From NCBI GenBank assembly GCA_046052145.1, contig JBJOMW010000006.1, forward strand, positions 62,001-126,000: a stretch of 64,000 nucleotides of DNA. The letters are read 5' to 3'. Positions 34,282 through 44,099 of this stretch are shown in pieces. Under the pieces are notes generated by a model. It was given only the letters and a program-made list of their open reading frames with translations, did not search any database and was not told the DNA's origin. The first letter of the stretch is position 1, and every line of letters begins with the position of its first letter. The translations under genes and the position numbers were made by a program. The DNA comes from Falsiroseomonas sp046052145 (GTDB lineage Bacteria; Pseudomonadota; Alphaproteobacteria; Acetobacterales; Acetobacteraceae).

Positions 34282-35250
34282 ATGCTCACAAGACGCAGCG
34301 TCGTCGCAGCCGCGGGCGCCGTGCTGGCTGCGCCACCGCGCGCCAGCGCTCAATCGGAGCGCCAGATCAGCCTCATCGTGCCCTTCGCGCCCGGCGGCGG
34401 CACCGATCTCAGTGCACGGCTCATCGCGCCCTACATCGAGCGGCACCTTGGTGCACGGCTCGTGATCCTGAACCGCGCGGGCGCCGGTGGACAGATTGGC
34501 GCTACGGCGATTGCCCGTTCCCGACCGGATGGCACGACCATCGGCTTCATGAACGTGCCGAATACGATGATGAAGCCGCATGAGCGCGACGCAGGTTATA
34601 CCGTCGATAGTTTCGAGCCGATCGCAAACCTGGTCTTCGATCCGGCCGTGCTGGCGGTCCGCGCCGACAGCCCGTTCCGTACCCTGGCCGACGTCGTCGC
34701 CGCAGCGCGGGCGCGGCCGGACCATGTGACAGTCGGCTCGGCCGGCATCGGCTCCAACACGCATCTTGATCTGATTCAGCTGGAGAGGTCCGCTGGGATC
34801 AGGTTCGACCATATTCCCTACGATGGCGGCGCTGCCCCCCGAACTGCGCTGCTCGGCGGCCAGGTGCAGCTTCTCGCGACCGCCCTCGGCGACGTCTTCC
34901 GCTTCATGCAAGACGGCAGCATCCGTGCGCTCGGCATTCTCTCGGCGGAGCGCTCTGCTCTTGCGCCGCAGATCCCGACCTATGCGGAGCAGGGCTACAA
35001 CGTGGTTGGCGGTGCCAGCCGTGGCCTGGTCGGGCCGCGTGGCATGCCGCGGGAGGCGGTGGAGGCGATCGCGACAGCGGTGGACCGGGCGCTGCGCGAT
35101 CCGGAGCTCGCTGCTGCGGCCGCCAACATCGCCCTCGCCCTGGCCTATATGGGTCCGGCGGATTACGGCCGTTACCTGCAGGAAGCGAATACCGAACTCG
35201 CGCGCGTATGGCGCGAGACACCCTGGGTTGCGCGCGAGCGCCCGCGGTGA
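34282..35250 (+). CDS. Tripartite-tricarboxylate-type periplasmic binding protein (Bug/TctC family)
   Basis: The 322-residue exported protein has a leader MLTRRSVVAAAGAVLAAPPR cut near ASAQS. It has the TctC motifs ISLIVPFAPGGGTDLSARL, VILNRAGAGGQIGA, GSAGIGSNTHLDLIQL and IPYDGGAAPRTALLGGQ. A GGGGGAAC stretch precedes the ATG. Its stop overlaps a possible GTG start of a 48-codon ORF (GTGA), and an HpcH/HpaI aldolase gene follows. Ligand likely a carboxylate related to that aldolase. Confidence 0.9.
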   Translation: MLTRRSVVAAAGAVLAAPPRASAQSERQISLIVPFAPGGGTDLSARLIAPYIERHLGARLVILNRAGAGGQIGATAIARSRPDGTTIGFMNVPNTMMKPHERDAGYTVDSFEPIANLVFDPAVLAVRADSPFRTLADVVAAARARPDHVTVGSAGIGSNTHLDLIQLERSAGIRFDHIPYDGGAAPRTALLGGQVQLLATALGDVFRFMQDGSIRALGILSAERSALAPQIPTYAEQGYNVVGGASRGLVGPRGMPREAVEAIATAVDRALRDPELAAAAANIALALAYMGPADYGRYLQEANTELARVWRETPWVARERPR

Positions 35251-35393
35251 GCGGCGCCATCGCGGACCCGGCAGCCTTCCCGGTGCTCCGGGCCGCAGGC
35301 TCCTATGCAGTCTTGCTGCGTGGCAAACCGGGCGACACAGTCACTGCGCTCTTCGGCGGCTATGGCCGTCGCACCGTTTCCTTCGAAGCCTGA
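35247..35393 (+). CDS. Small hypothetical ORF (48 residues), possibly a gene remnant
   Basis: The frame starts with GTG overlapping the upstream TctC-like stop as GTGA and encodes 48 residues with no Cys, no membrane segment and no recognised motif (central part AGSYAVLLRGKPGDTVTALF). It reads like the C-terminal strand-rich end of a larger protein, so it may be a truncated remnant rather than a functional peptide. Codon use looks normal for the region. The 4-bp overlap is the only positive sign of expression. Confidence 0.3.
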   Translation: MSGAIADPAAFPVLRAAGSYAVLLRGKPGDTVTALFGGYGRRTVSFEA

Positions 35394-35410
35394 ACCATGG
35401 AAGGCCGCAC

Positions 35411-36211
35411 ATGACCGACAACGCCCCTGTCGTCCGCAACAGGGTTCGCGAGAAGCTCGCGCGGGACGAGGTCGTCGCCTCCATGACCGCACGCCTCGTC
35501 CGCGGCATCGAGGTGGCGCAGATCGCGGCAACTGCAGGCTTTGACAGCCTTTATGTCGATCTCGAGCACGGGCCGCTGACGATCGATATCACCGGGCAGA
35601 TCATGCTGGCCGCGCTCGCGGTGGGTGTGACGCCGTTCGTTCGCGTGCCGGCGCTGACGCCGGAATTTGTCGGGCGTGTGCTGGATGCGGGCGCGCTTGG
35701 CATCATCGCGCCGCATGTCCATTCGGCAGACCAGGCGCGCGCGGTCGTTCGGATGGCGCATTTCCCGCCGCTCGGCACGCGCTCTGCGGCGGGCCACCTG
35801 CCGCAATTCGGTTTTCGTACCTGGCCGGCGAAAGTCGGTGACCCGGTGCTGGATGCGGCGACTATGGTCATCCCGATGATCGAGACGCTGGAGGCACTGG
35901 AGAAGGTTGACGAGATCGTGGCGGTCGACGGCGTGGACATGGTTCTCGTCGGCACCAATGACCTCACCGCGGAGATGGGCATCCCTGGCGAATTCGATCA
36001 CCCGGATGTCCGCGCTGCCTATGCGCGGATCATCGCGGCGGCCCGCAGCCGGGGCAAGCATGTCGGCATCGGGGGCCTGGCCGGGCGCCCGGACCTGACG
36101 GCAGAATTCGTCAAGATGGGCGCGCGCTACGTCTCGACCGGTACGGATCTCGGCTTCCTGGTCGGAGCCTGCGCAGCCAAAGCGCGCGAAGTACGCGCGA
36201 TGGCCACCTAA
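35411..36211 (+). CDS. HpcH/HpaI-family aldolase
   Basis: The 266-residue TIM-barrel protein has VRGIEVAQIAATAGFDSLYV, the metal/substrate region DLEHGPLT, GIIAPHVHSADQARAVV, MVIPMIETLEALEKVDEI, VDMVLVGTNDLTAEMG and GIGGLAGRPD. Family members cleave 2-oxo-4-hydroxy acids to pyruvate plus an aldehyde with divalent metal; the malyl-CoA/citrate lyase branch is more distant. It sits between two TctC-like genes, 29 bp before the second, so it is likely to act on the acids they bind. Confidence 0.9.
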   Translation: MTDNAPVVRNRVREKLARDEVVASMTARLVRGIEVAQIAATAGFDSLYVDLEHGPLTIDITGQIMLAALAVGVTPFVRVPALTPEFVGRVLDAGALGIIAPHVHSADQARAVVRMAHFPPLGTRSAAGHLPQFGFRTWPAKVGDPVLDAATMVIPMIETLEALEKVDEIVAVDGVDMVLVGTNDLTAEMGIPGEFDHPDVRAAYARIIAAARSRGKHVGIGGLAGRPDLTAEFVKMGARYVSTGTDLGFLVGACAAKAREVRAMAT

Positions 36212-36240
36212 GCCGCATGATGGCAGGACGGAGAATGACG

Positions 36241-37218
36241 ATGGTCCTCGGACGACGCGAGCTGCTGTTGGCAGGGGCCGCGAGCCTTGCGGCGAGTCCG
36301 CTGCGCGCGCAGGGACGCGACTGGCCAAGCCGGCTGGTGCGCGTGATCGTGCCCTTCGCGCCCGGCGGCGCCACCGATGTCATGGGCCGGCTGATCGCGG
36401 ACCGCTTTGGCGCGATGTTCGGGCAATCCTTCGTCGTGGAGAACCGCCCGGGTGCGGCGGGTATCATTGGTGTCGAGGCTGCAGCGCGCAGCCCGGCGGA
36501 TGGCTACACATTGCTGATCGGTACCATCAGCACCCATGCCATGAACGTGCCGCTCTATGGCGCGCGACTGTCGTATGATCCGCTGCGCGACTTCGTGCCG
36601 GTGACGCGGCTGTCGGGCGGCGTGAGTGCGGTTGTTGTCAATCCGTCACTGCCCGTGACGGATCTGCAGGGCCTCATCGCCTATGCCAAGGCGCATCCGG
36701 GCCAGTTGAACTACGGCTCGGGCGGCGCTGGCACGACGACGCATCTGGCGGCCGAGATGCTGAAGCATATGGCCGGCCTCGACATCGTCCATGTGCCGTT
36801 CCGTGCGCCGACGGCGGCGACGGTCGCGCTCTCAGCCGGCCAGGTCCAGGTTATGGTGGACACGCTCGTCGCCACACGGGCGCTCGTGCGGGAGGGCAAG
36901 CTGCGGATGCTCGCCGTGACGTCTCCGACGCGCCTGCCGGAATTCCCTGACCTGCCTGCAGTTGCCGAACTGCTGCCGGGTTTCGAGCTGAACGGATGGA
37001 CCGGGCTGTTCGTCCCGTCCGGTACGCCCCCCGCGCTGGTTGAGCGCCTCGATACGGCGGCTCGTGCCGTGCTGGCCGAGCCCCAGATCATTCAGCGGGT
37101 CGAAGCTGCCGGTGCGGTCCCTGCGCCTCTTGGCCCTGTTGCTTTCGAAGCCTTCATCCGCACTGAAATCTCGCGCTGGACCAGCGTTGTCAGGGCAGCC
37201 AATATTTCGCTGGAGTAG
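36241..37218 (+). CDS. Tripartite-tricarboxylate-type periplasmic binding protein (Bug/TctC family)
   Basis: The 325-residue exported protein (signal VLGRRELLLAGAASLAASPL, cut near RAQG) has the motifs LVRVIVPFAPGGATDVMGRL, VVENRPGAAGIIGV, ADGYTLLIGTISTHAMN and HVPFRAPTAATVALSAGQ. Three in-frame ATGs compete (36217, 36235, 36241). I prefer 36241 because GGAG lies at proper distance before it and the leader then begins normally; 36235 is nearly as good. It follows the aldolase gene by about 30 bp. Confidence 0.9.
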   Translation: MVLGRRELLLAGAASLAASPLRAQGRDWPSRLVRVIVPFAPGGATDVMGRLIADRFGAMFGQSFVVENRPGAAGIIGVEAAARSPADGYTLLIGTISTHAMNVPLYGARLSYDPLRDFVPVTRLSGGVSAVVVNPSLPVTDLQGLIAYAKAHPGQLNYGSGGAGTTTHLAAEMLKHMAGLDIVHVPFRAPTAATVALSAGQVQVMVDTLVATRALVREGKLRMLAVTSPTRLPEFPDLPAVAELLPGFELNGWTGLFVPSGTPPALVERLDTAARAVLAEPQIIQRVEAAGAVPAPLGPVAFEAFIRTEISRWTSVVRAANISLE

Positions 37219-37409
37219 AGACGCGAAGCGGGGGCCACGTCCGTGGCTCTTCTGTAGCGAGCGTGGTTCATGCGGCGAGAGGCACGCCGCGTCGGAACAG
37301 GCCGAAGCTAAGGCGTTCGAAGTGAATCTGCTGCCTCGTTGCCGTGGTGTTAGGCGGGCTCTGTTCCGCATGCGGCTTGGTGCCCATCCTTGGGTAGTCC
37401 GTGCTGGCG

Positions 37410-39191
37410 TCAGCGCGCGATTGCATAGGCCTGCATGAGGCGCGGCGTCGCCGCCGCCACCACGAAGCCATCGCGTCGGCCTGCGGCGCAGACGCGCCCG
37501 AGCGACCATGCGGGCTCCACCGAGATCCCATGGCCGCGCCGCTGCAGGGCGGCGATCACCTCCGGCCCGAACCGGTCCTCCACCAGCAGGCGCCCCGGCT
37601 CGGCGATGCGCGGGTAGAAGGATTGCGGGAAGTGACGGCTGGTGAACATCGGCAGGTCGATGGCCGCCTGCAGGTCCAGCCCATGATGCAGGTGGCGCAG
37701 CAGCACCGCGAGCGTCCACTGGTCCTGCTGGTCGCCGCCCGGTGTGCCAATCGCGAGCCACGCCTCGCCATCGCGCGTCACCAGTGTCGGCGTCAGCGTG
37801 GTGCGCGGCCGCATCCAAGGCCGGAGGCTGCTGGGATGGCCGGGCGCGAGCCAGCACATCTGGCCGCGCGTCGAGATGGAAAAGCCGAGGCCTGGCACTG
37901 CCGGAGAGCTTTGCAGCCAACCGCCCGATGGCGTCGCGGACACCATGTTCCCATACCGGTCCACGACGTCGAGGTGCACCGTGTCGCCCCATTCCACCGG
38001 CAGCGGCGCGAAGGTCGGCTCGCCATGCCCGAGGCCGACGGGCGTCTCCGCGCCCGACATCGCGAGCACCTCCCGCAGGCGCTCAGCGGCGCCGGGGAGG
38101 TTGCCGGGCACGAGCGCGAGGGAGGCGTCCTCCCCGACCAGCCGTCGGCGTGTCGCCGCATACTCGGCGGAGAGCAGCGTGCTCAGCGGCACGTCCACCA
38201 CATCTGGGTCGCCGTAGAAGACCTCGCGGTCGGCATAGGCGAGCTTCATGCATTCCACGACGGTGTGCACGAATCGCTCGCCAGCGGGATCCATCGCGGC
38301 GAGGTCGAAGCCCTCCAGCAAGGCCAGTGCCTGCAGCAGCACAGGACCCTGGCCCCAGGGGCCGGTCTTGTGGACCGTGACGCCATGATAGTCGCGCGCG
38401 ACGGTCGTCTCGGTCCGCGCCGCATAGCGCGCCATGTCATCCGCTGAGAGCAGCCCGCCATGACGGCGGCCAGATGAATCGATCAGTGAGGCGCTGCGAT
38501 AGAAGCGGTCCACCGCCTCCGCTACGAAGCCGCGGTAGAAGGCGCGGCGCGCTGCTTCGATCTGGGCGTCCCGACCGCCGCCGGCCGCCTCCGCCTCGGA
38601 CAGGATGCGGCGGTAGGTGGCCGCGATCGCCGGCGTGCGCAGCAGCGAGCGGGGGCGGGGCACCTCGCCGCCCGGCAGCCAGACCTCCGCCGAGCTCGGC
38701 CATTCGGCGGTGAAGAAATCGCGGGCCGCGAGGATCGAGCCGGCGACCTTCGGCAGCACCGGGAAACCATTCTCGGCATAGCCGATCGCTGCTTCCAGCA
38801 CCGCGCGCGGCGTCCAGGTGCCGTGGTTCCGTAGCAAGGTCATCCAGGCATCGAAGGCCCCCGGCACCACGGAAGGCAGCAGCCCGGTGCCGGGCATCTG
38901 TTTCAGGCCGAGCGCTGCGAAGCGCTCTGGCGTCGCGGTCATCGGCAGCGGACCCTGGCCGCAGATCACCTCCGGGTCTGGCGCGTCGTGGCGCTTCAGG
39001 ATGATCGGCACCTCCCCGCCAGGGCCGTTCAGGTGCGGCTCGACGATCTGGAGCACGAAGCCGGCCGCGACGGCGGCGTCGAAGGCATTGCCGCCGCGCT
39101 CCAGGACCGACATGCCGACGGCGCTGGCGATCCAGTGCGTGCTGGCGATCGCGCCGAAGGTACCGCGAAGCTCCGGGCGGGTGGTGAACAT
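37410..39191 (-). CDS. Gamma-glutamyltransferase-family protein (Ntn hydrolase)
   Basis: The 593-residue protein has the GGT layout: a large-subunit start with STHWIASAVGMSVLERGGNAFDAAVAAGFVL split across residues 15-47, the oxyanion/binding block LNGPGGEVPI, and near residue 400 GDTVHLDVVDRYGNMVSATPSGG. The Thr of GDTVH is the expected self-cleavage nucleophile. No signal peptide is seen, unlike periplasmic GGT, so it may be a cytoplasmic amidase/acylase-like GGT (CapD or cephalosporin acylase-like). It is divergent from a TctC-like gene across a spacer with a perfect inverted repeat. Substrate unknown; a gamma-glutamyl or other acyl amide is likely. Confidence 0.87.
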   Translation of the reverse strand: MFTTRPELRGTFGAIASTHWIASAVGMSVLERGGNAFDAAVAAGFVLQIVEPHLNGPGGEVPIILKRHDAPDPEVICGQGPLPMTATPERFAALGLKQMPGTGLLPSVVPGAFDAWMTLLRNHGTWTPRAVLEAAIGYAENGFPVLPKVAGSILAARDFFTAEWPSSAEVWLPGGEVPRPRSLLRTPAIAATYRRILSEAEAAGGGRDAQIEAARRAFYRGFVAEAVDRFYRSASLIDSSGRRHGGLLSADDMARYAARTETTVARDYHGVTVHKTGPWGQGPVLLQALALLEGFDLAAMDPAGERFVHTVVECMKLAYADREVFYGDPDVVDVPLSTLLSAEYAATRRRLVGEDASLALVPGNLPGAAERLREVLAMSGAETPVGLGHGEPTFAPLPVEWGDTVHLDVVDRYGNMVSATPSGGWLQSSPAVPGLGFSISTRGQMCWLAPGHPSSLRPWMRPRTTLTPTLVTRDGEAWLAIGTPGGDQQDQWTLAVLLRHLHHGLDLQAAIDLPMFTSRHFPQSFYPRIAEPGRLLVEDRFGPEVIAALQRRGHGISVEPAWSLGRVCAAGRRDGFVVAAATPRLMQAYAIAR

Positions 39192-39264
39192 CGACGTCTC
39201 CCGATTGCGCCGCGCCCGATATTGCATTCGGCGGTGTCCGTGCACAGTCTGCCGCGGCCTCGTC

Positions 39265-39292
39265 GATCGGTGGAGATTTGGCACCACCGATC
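39265..39292. promoter_or_regulatory. Inverted repeat GATCGGTGG-N10-CCACCGATC, candidate operator
   Basis: Perfect 9-bp arms around 10 bp lie in the middle of the 137-bp spacer between the divergent GGT-like and TctC-like genes. This is the longest perfect dyad in any divergent spacer I noticed here, and it is well placed to control both genes. The cognate regulator is not in the immediate neighbourhood; the nearest sensor-like gene is the GAF protein at 40326, which has no DNA-binding domain. Confidence 0.4.
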
Positions 39293-39328
39293 AGGACGGG
39301 CCGCGAGGCTGAGGGGAGAACGCAGACC

Positions 39329-40333
39329 ATGACCCAGACATTCCGCATGACGCGCCGCGCGGCGCTGTCGGCAACCCTCGGCGCCGCGGCCGGCATGACC
39401 GGGCTGCTGCCCGCAGCGCAAGCGCAGGAGCGCTATCCGGCCCGTCCGGTGACCATCATGGTGCCCTGGGCGACCGGGGGCACGACCGACATCCTGGCCC
39501 GCATCCTGGCGGAGCCGCTGCGGCGCTCCATGGGCCAGCCTTTCGTCGTGGAGAATCGCTCGGGCGCGTCCGGCAACCTCGGCTCCAACGCCGTCGCCCG
39601 GGCGCGGCCGGATGGCTACACGCTGCTGTTTGGTTCGATGAGCACGCATGCGATGAACGACGCGCTGTTCCGAAACATGCCATTCAACGGTGTGGACGAC
39701 TTCACGGCGATCGCGCGGCTGGCCTTCGCGCTGAACACGATGGTCATCCATCCCTCTGTGCCGGCGACCAACGTGGCGGAGTTTATCGCCTATGCGCGGG
39801 CCAATCCCGGCCGCATCGCCTACGCCTCGGCGGGGCCGGGCTCTACCAACCACATCTGCGCCGAGATGTTCGCGCGCATGACCGGTATTGAGATGGTCCA
39901 TGTCCCTTATCGCGGCGGGGCGCCGGCCGTGCAGGATACGGTCGCGGGGCAGACCCAGCTGTTCTTCAGTGCCGCGACCCAGACGCTGCCGCATGTGCAG
40001 GCCGGGCGCCTGCGCATGCTCGGCGTCACCGAGGCGACCCCTTCGCGCCTGTTGCCCGGCGTGCCGACGGTCGGCCAGACCGTGCCCGGCTATGAAATGA
40101 CGGTCTGGTACGGCGTGCTCGGCCCGAAGGGCATGCCGCAGGACCTGGTCGCGCAGCTGAACCGGGAGATCAACGCGGCGATGGCGCTGGCCGAGGTGCG
40201 CGAGCGGCTCGCCGCCATTGGCGTCGAGGTCCTGGCGGAAAGCGCGGACGCTTTCGCCACGACGCTCAGGGCCGATGCGGTGAAGTGGAGCCGGATCATC
40301 CGCGAGCTCGGCATCGCCATGACCGATGCCTGA
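39329..40333 (+). CDS. Tripartite-tricarboxylate-type periplasmic binding protein (Bug/TctC family)
   Basis: The 334-residue exported protein has a Tat-type leader (FRMTRRAALSATLGAAAGMT) cut near AQAQE. It carries the motifs YPARPVTIMVPWATGGTTD, VVENRSGASGNLGS, DGYTLLFGSMSTHAMND and HVPYRGGAPAVQDTVAG. GGGGAG is upstream of the chosen ATG; a longer frame from 39278 has no leader-like start. Its 3' end overlaps the GAF gene by 8 bp. Confidence 0.92.
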   Translation: MTQTFRMTRRAALSATLGAAAGMTGLLPAAQAQERYPARPVTIMVPWATGGTTDILARILAEPLRRSMGQPFVVENRSGASGNLGSNAVARARPDGYTLLFGSMSTHAMNDALFRNMPFNGVDDFTAIARLAFALNTMVIHPSVPATNVAEFIAYARANPGRIAYASAGPGSTNHICAEMFARMTGIEMVHVPYRGGAPAVQDTVAGQTQLFFSAATQTLPHVQAGRLRMLGVTEATPSRLLPGVPTVGQTVPGYEMTVWYGVLGPKGMPQDLVAQLNREINAAMALAEVRERLAAIGVEVLAESADAFATTLRADAVKWSRIIRELGIAMTDA

Positions 40334-40862
40334 GGCGGTGCCAGGCCCGCTGCTGACCGCCGCGCAAGTCGCGCGGCTGGCTGCAGCAGCGCGGCTGCCC
40401 GGGCCACTCGCCATGGTGCGCGTCGCTGACGCGATCGGCGCGGAGGTGACGGGCCACCGGCTGTGCACCGCCATGCGCTTCGATGCTGCGGCGATGACGG
40501 TGCAGCGGCTCTACAGCTCCGATCCGATCGCCTATCCGGTCGGTGGCGCCAAGCCGAAGCGCGACACTGCATGGGGGCGGCAGGTCCTGCTCGAACGCCG
40601 GCTTTACTGTGGCCAGGGTGCCGAGGATCTGCGCCGCGACTTCCCTGATCACGCGGTGATCCTTGGCCTCGGCCTCCGCTCGGTCGTGAACATTCCTATT
40701 GTGGCTGGCGGCGAATGCCTTGGTACGCTGAATTTCCTCTGGGCTGAGGAGCGGGTCGGGCCGATGCAGGTGGCGCTCGCTGAACTGCTCGGTCTCATCG
40801 TTACCTCCGACTGGACTCTGCGTTCTGCAGCCACAAGCGCGGACGCTCTCCTTCCGGGCTGA
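40326..40862 (+). CDS. GAF-domain protein
   Basis: The 178-residue protein is a single GAF-like domain: LCTAMRFDAAAMTVQRLYSSD, WGRQVLLERRLYCGQGAEDLRRDFPDH, LGLRSVVNIPIVAGGECLGTLNFL. No output domain or signal peptide is present. It overlaps the TctC-like gene by 8 bp, so it is co-expressed with a periplasmic binding protein. Single-GAF proteins can bind small ligands or act as enzymes (fRMsr-type), but the Cys set of methionine sulfoxide reductase is not evident. Role unknown. Confidence 0.8.
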   Translation: MPEAVPGPLLTAAQVARLAAAARLPGPLAMVRVADAIGAEVTGHRLCTAMRFDAAAMTVQRLYSSDPIAYPVGGAKPKRDTAWGRQVLLERRLYCGQGAEDLRRDFPDHAVILGLGLRSVVNIPIVAGGECLGTLNFLWAEERVGPMQVALAELLGLIVTSDWTLRSAATSADALLPG

Positions 40863-41177
40863 GCGGTTTCCATTCGCCGCCCCGCCTGAGATTCCGAGCG
40901 GCCCGGCCTGTATCAGATGCGCCCGGATCGCGGTGATGCGCTGGCCGGCGGTCGGTGCGCCCGGGCTCATGGCAAGCTCATCCCAGCGTCGCAGATAAGC
41001 GTCCCCAAGCACGCGAGCTCCGCGCGGTACCGCGCCTTCTGGACCCGGCGGCGACCTCACGGTGGTCATCCGCTCGCGAAGGGTCGAAGGATGGCTGGAG
41101 CGGCATGCTGCGCCTCATGTGGCAGGACCTTGGCGCGGAACCATTATCACCGGCCATTTGGTCCCTGGCTGAGGCCC
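40863..41177. other. Intergenic region after the GAF gene
   Basis: The 315 bp separate the rightward GAF gene from the leftward SDR gene. A minus-strand open stretch (about 41060-40905) reads ARVLGDAYLRRWDELAMSPG and looks protein-like, but it has no supported start and no family I recognise. It may be a fragment of a lost gene. No clear terminator is visible. Confidence 0.35.
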
Positions 41178-41951
41178 TCAGGGCATGTGCAGGCCGCCAT
41201 TCACCTCGATGATCTGCCCTGTGACGAAGGAAGAGAGCTCGCCGGAGGCCAGGTAGAGATAGGCACCGACGCACTCCTCCACCGTTCCCTGGCGGCGCAT
41301 GGGCGTCATGCGCAGCGCGGCCTCGAGTTGGTGCGGTGGAGTCGTCCAGCTCTTGTTGGGCTTGTCGATCACGCCGGGCGCCACGGCGTTCACGCGGATG
41401 TTGAAGCGCGCCACCTCCTTCGCCAGACCGCGTGTGAAGGAGGAAACGAAGCCCTTCGCCGCGGCATACAGAACCGACCGGCCGCCCCCGCCGTTCCGCG
41501 CGGCAAGTGAGGTGGTGGAGATGATCGCACCCCCGCCGGCCGCTTCCATGATCGGCAGCGCTGCCCGCGAACAGGCGAAGACCGAGGTCGCGTTCAGCGC
41601 CATCACCTGGTCGAACAGGAGATCAGCCGCATCGCGGATCGGGCTGCGATCCACCACACCGCCGGCATTGTTCACCAGGACATCGAGGGCGCCGAGGGCC
41701 GCATGCGCCTCCTGCACCAGCCGCCCGCAGGCCTCCCGGTCGCGCACATCGGCGCGCAGCACCACAGCAGTGCCGCCGGCGGCGCGGATGTCGGCGGCCA
41801 CCTGCTCGGCCTGCTCCATATTGCTGTTGCCATGCACCGCGACGCGCATGCCCTGGGCGCCGAAGCCGCGCGCGACGGCCGCCCCGATCCCCGTTGAGGA
41901 GCCCGTCACCAGCACGGCCTTCCCGGCCAGATCGCCAACCTGCACCGCCAT
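41178..41951 (-). CDS. Short-chain dehydrogenase/reductase
   Basis: The 257-residue classical SDR has the cofactor motif LVTGSSTGIGAAVARGF, VLVNNAGGV, catalytic Ser in GGAIISTTSLAA, and YAAAKG with the Tyr-x3-Lys pair. The C-terminal FVTGQIIEVNGGLHMP follows the usual pattern. A Gly-Gly-Gly-Gly insertion precedes the catalytic Tyr. The ATG at 41951 was chosen by homology; the long upstream reading lies antisense to the transporter gene. It is divergent from the peptide-type ABC operon at 42040 and may process its solute. Confidence 0.9.
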   Translation of the reverse strand: MAVQVGDLAGKAVLVTGSSTGIGAAVARGFGAQGMRVAVHGNSNMEQAEQVAADIRAAGGTAVVLRADVRDREACGRLVQEAHAALGALDVLVNNAGGVVDRSPIRDAADLLFDQVMALNATSVFACSRAALPIMEAAGGGAIISTTSLAARNGGGGRSVLYAAAKGFVSSFTRGLAKEVARFNIRVNAVAPGVIDKPNKSWTTPPHQLEAALRMTPMRRQGTVEECVGAYLYLASGELSSFVTGQIIEVNGGLHMP

Positions 41952-41980
41952 CCGCTTTTCCCCCCGCTGAAGAATCCGGC

Positions 41981-42011
41981 TTGCCGCCCACCAAAGAATG
42001 CATTTTATAAT
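41981..42011 (+). promoter_or_regulatory. Putative sigma-70-type promoter of the second peptide ABC operon
   Basis: A perfect -10 hexamer TATAAT (42006-42011) stands out in this GC-rich DNA. TTGCCG (41981-41986) lies 19 bp upstream as a possible -35. The start codon of the double-ATPase gene is 28 bp downstream of the -10 element, after a GGGGGAAGGG ribosome site. The spacing is slightly long, hence moderate confidence. Confidence 0.35.
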
Positions 42012-42039
42012 CCACAACAACGATACCAGGGGGAAGGGC

Positions 42040-44085
<2,046 letters not shown>

Positions 44086-44099
44086 GGGAGGGCCATCGG

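Noticed and set aside
37219..37409. Minus-strand open frame ending RQQIHFERLSFGLFRRGVPLAA split across 37268-37345
   Set aside because: It is protein-like but overlaps the 3' end of the GGT-like gene, has no supported start, and matches no family I can name. It is not reported as a gene.
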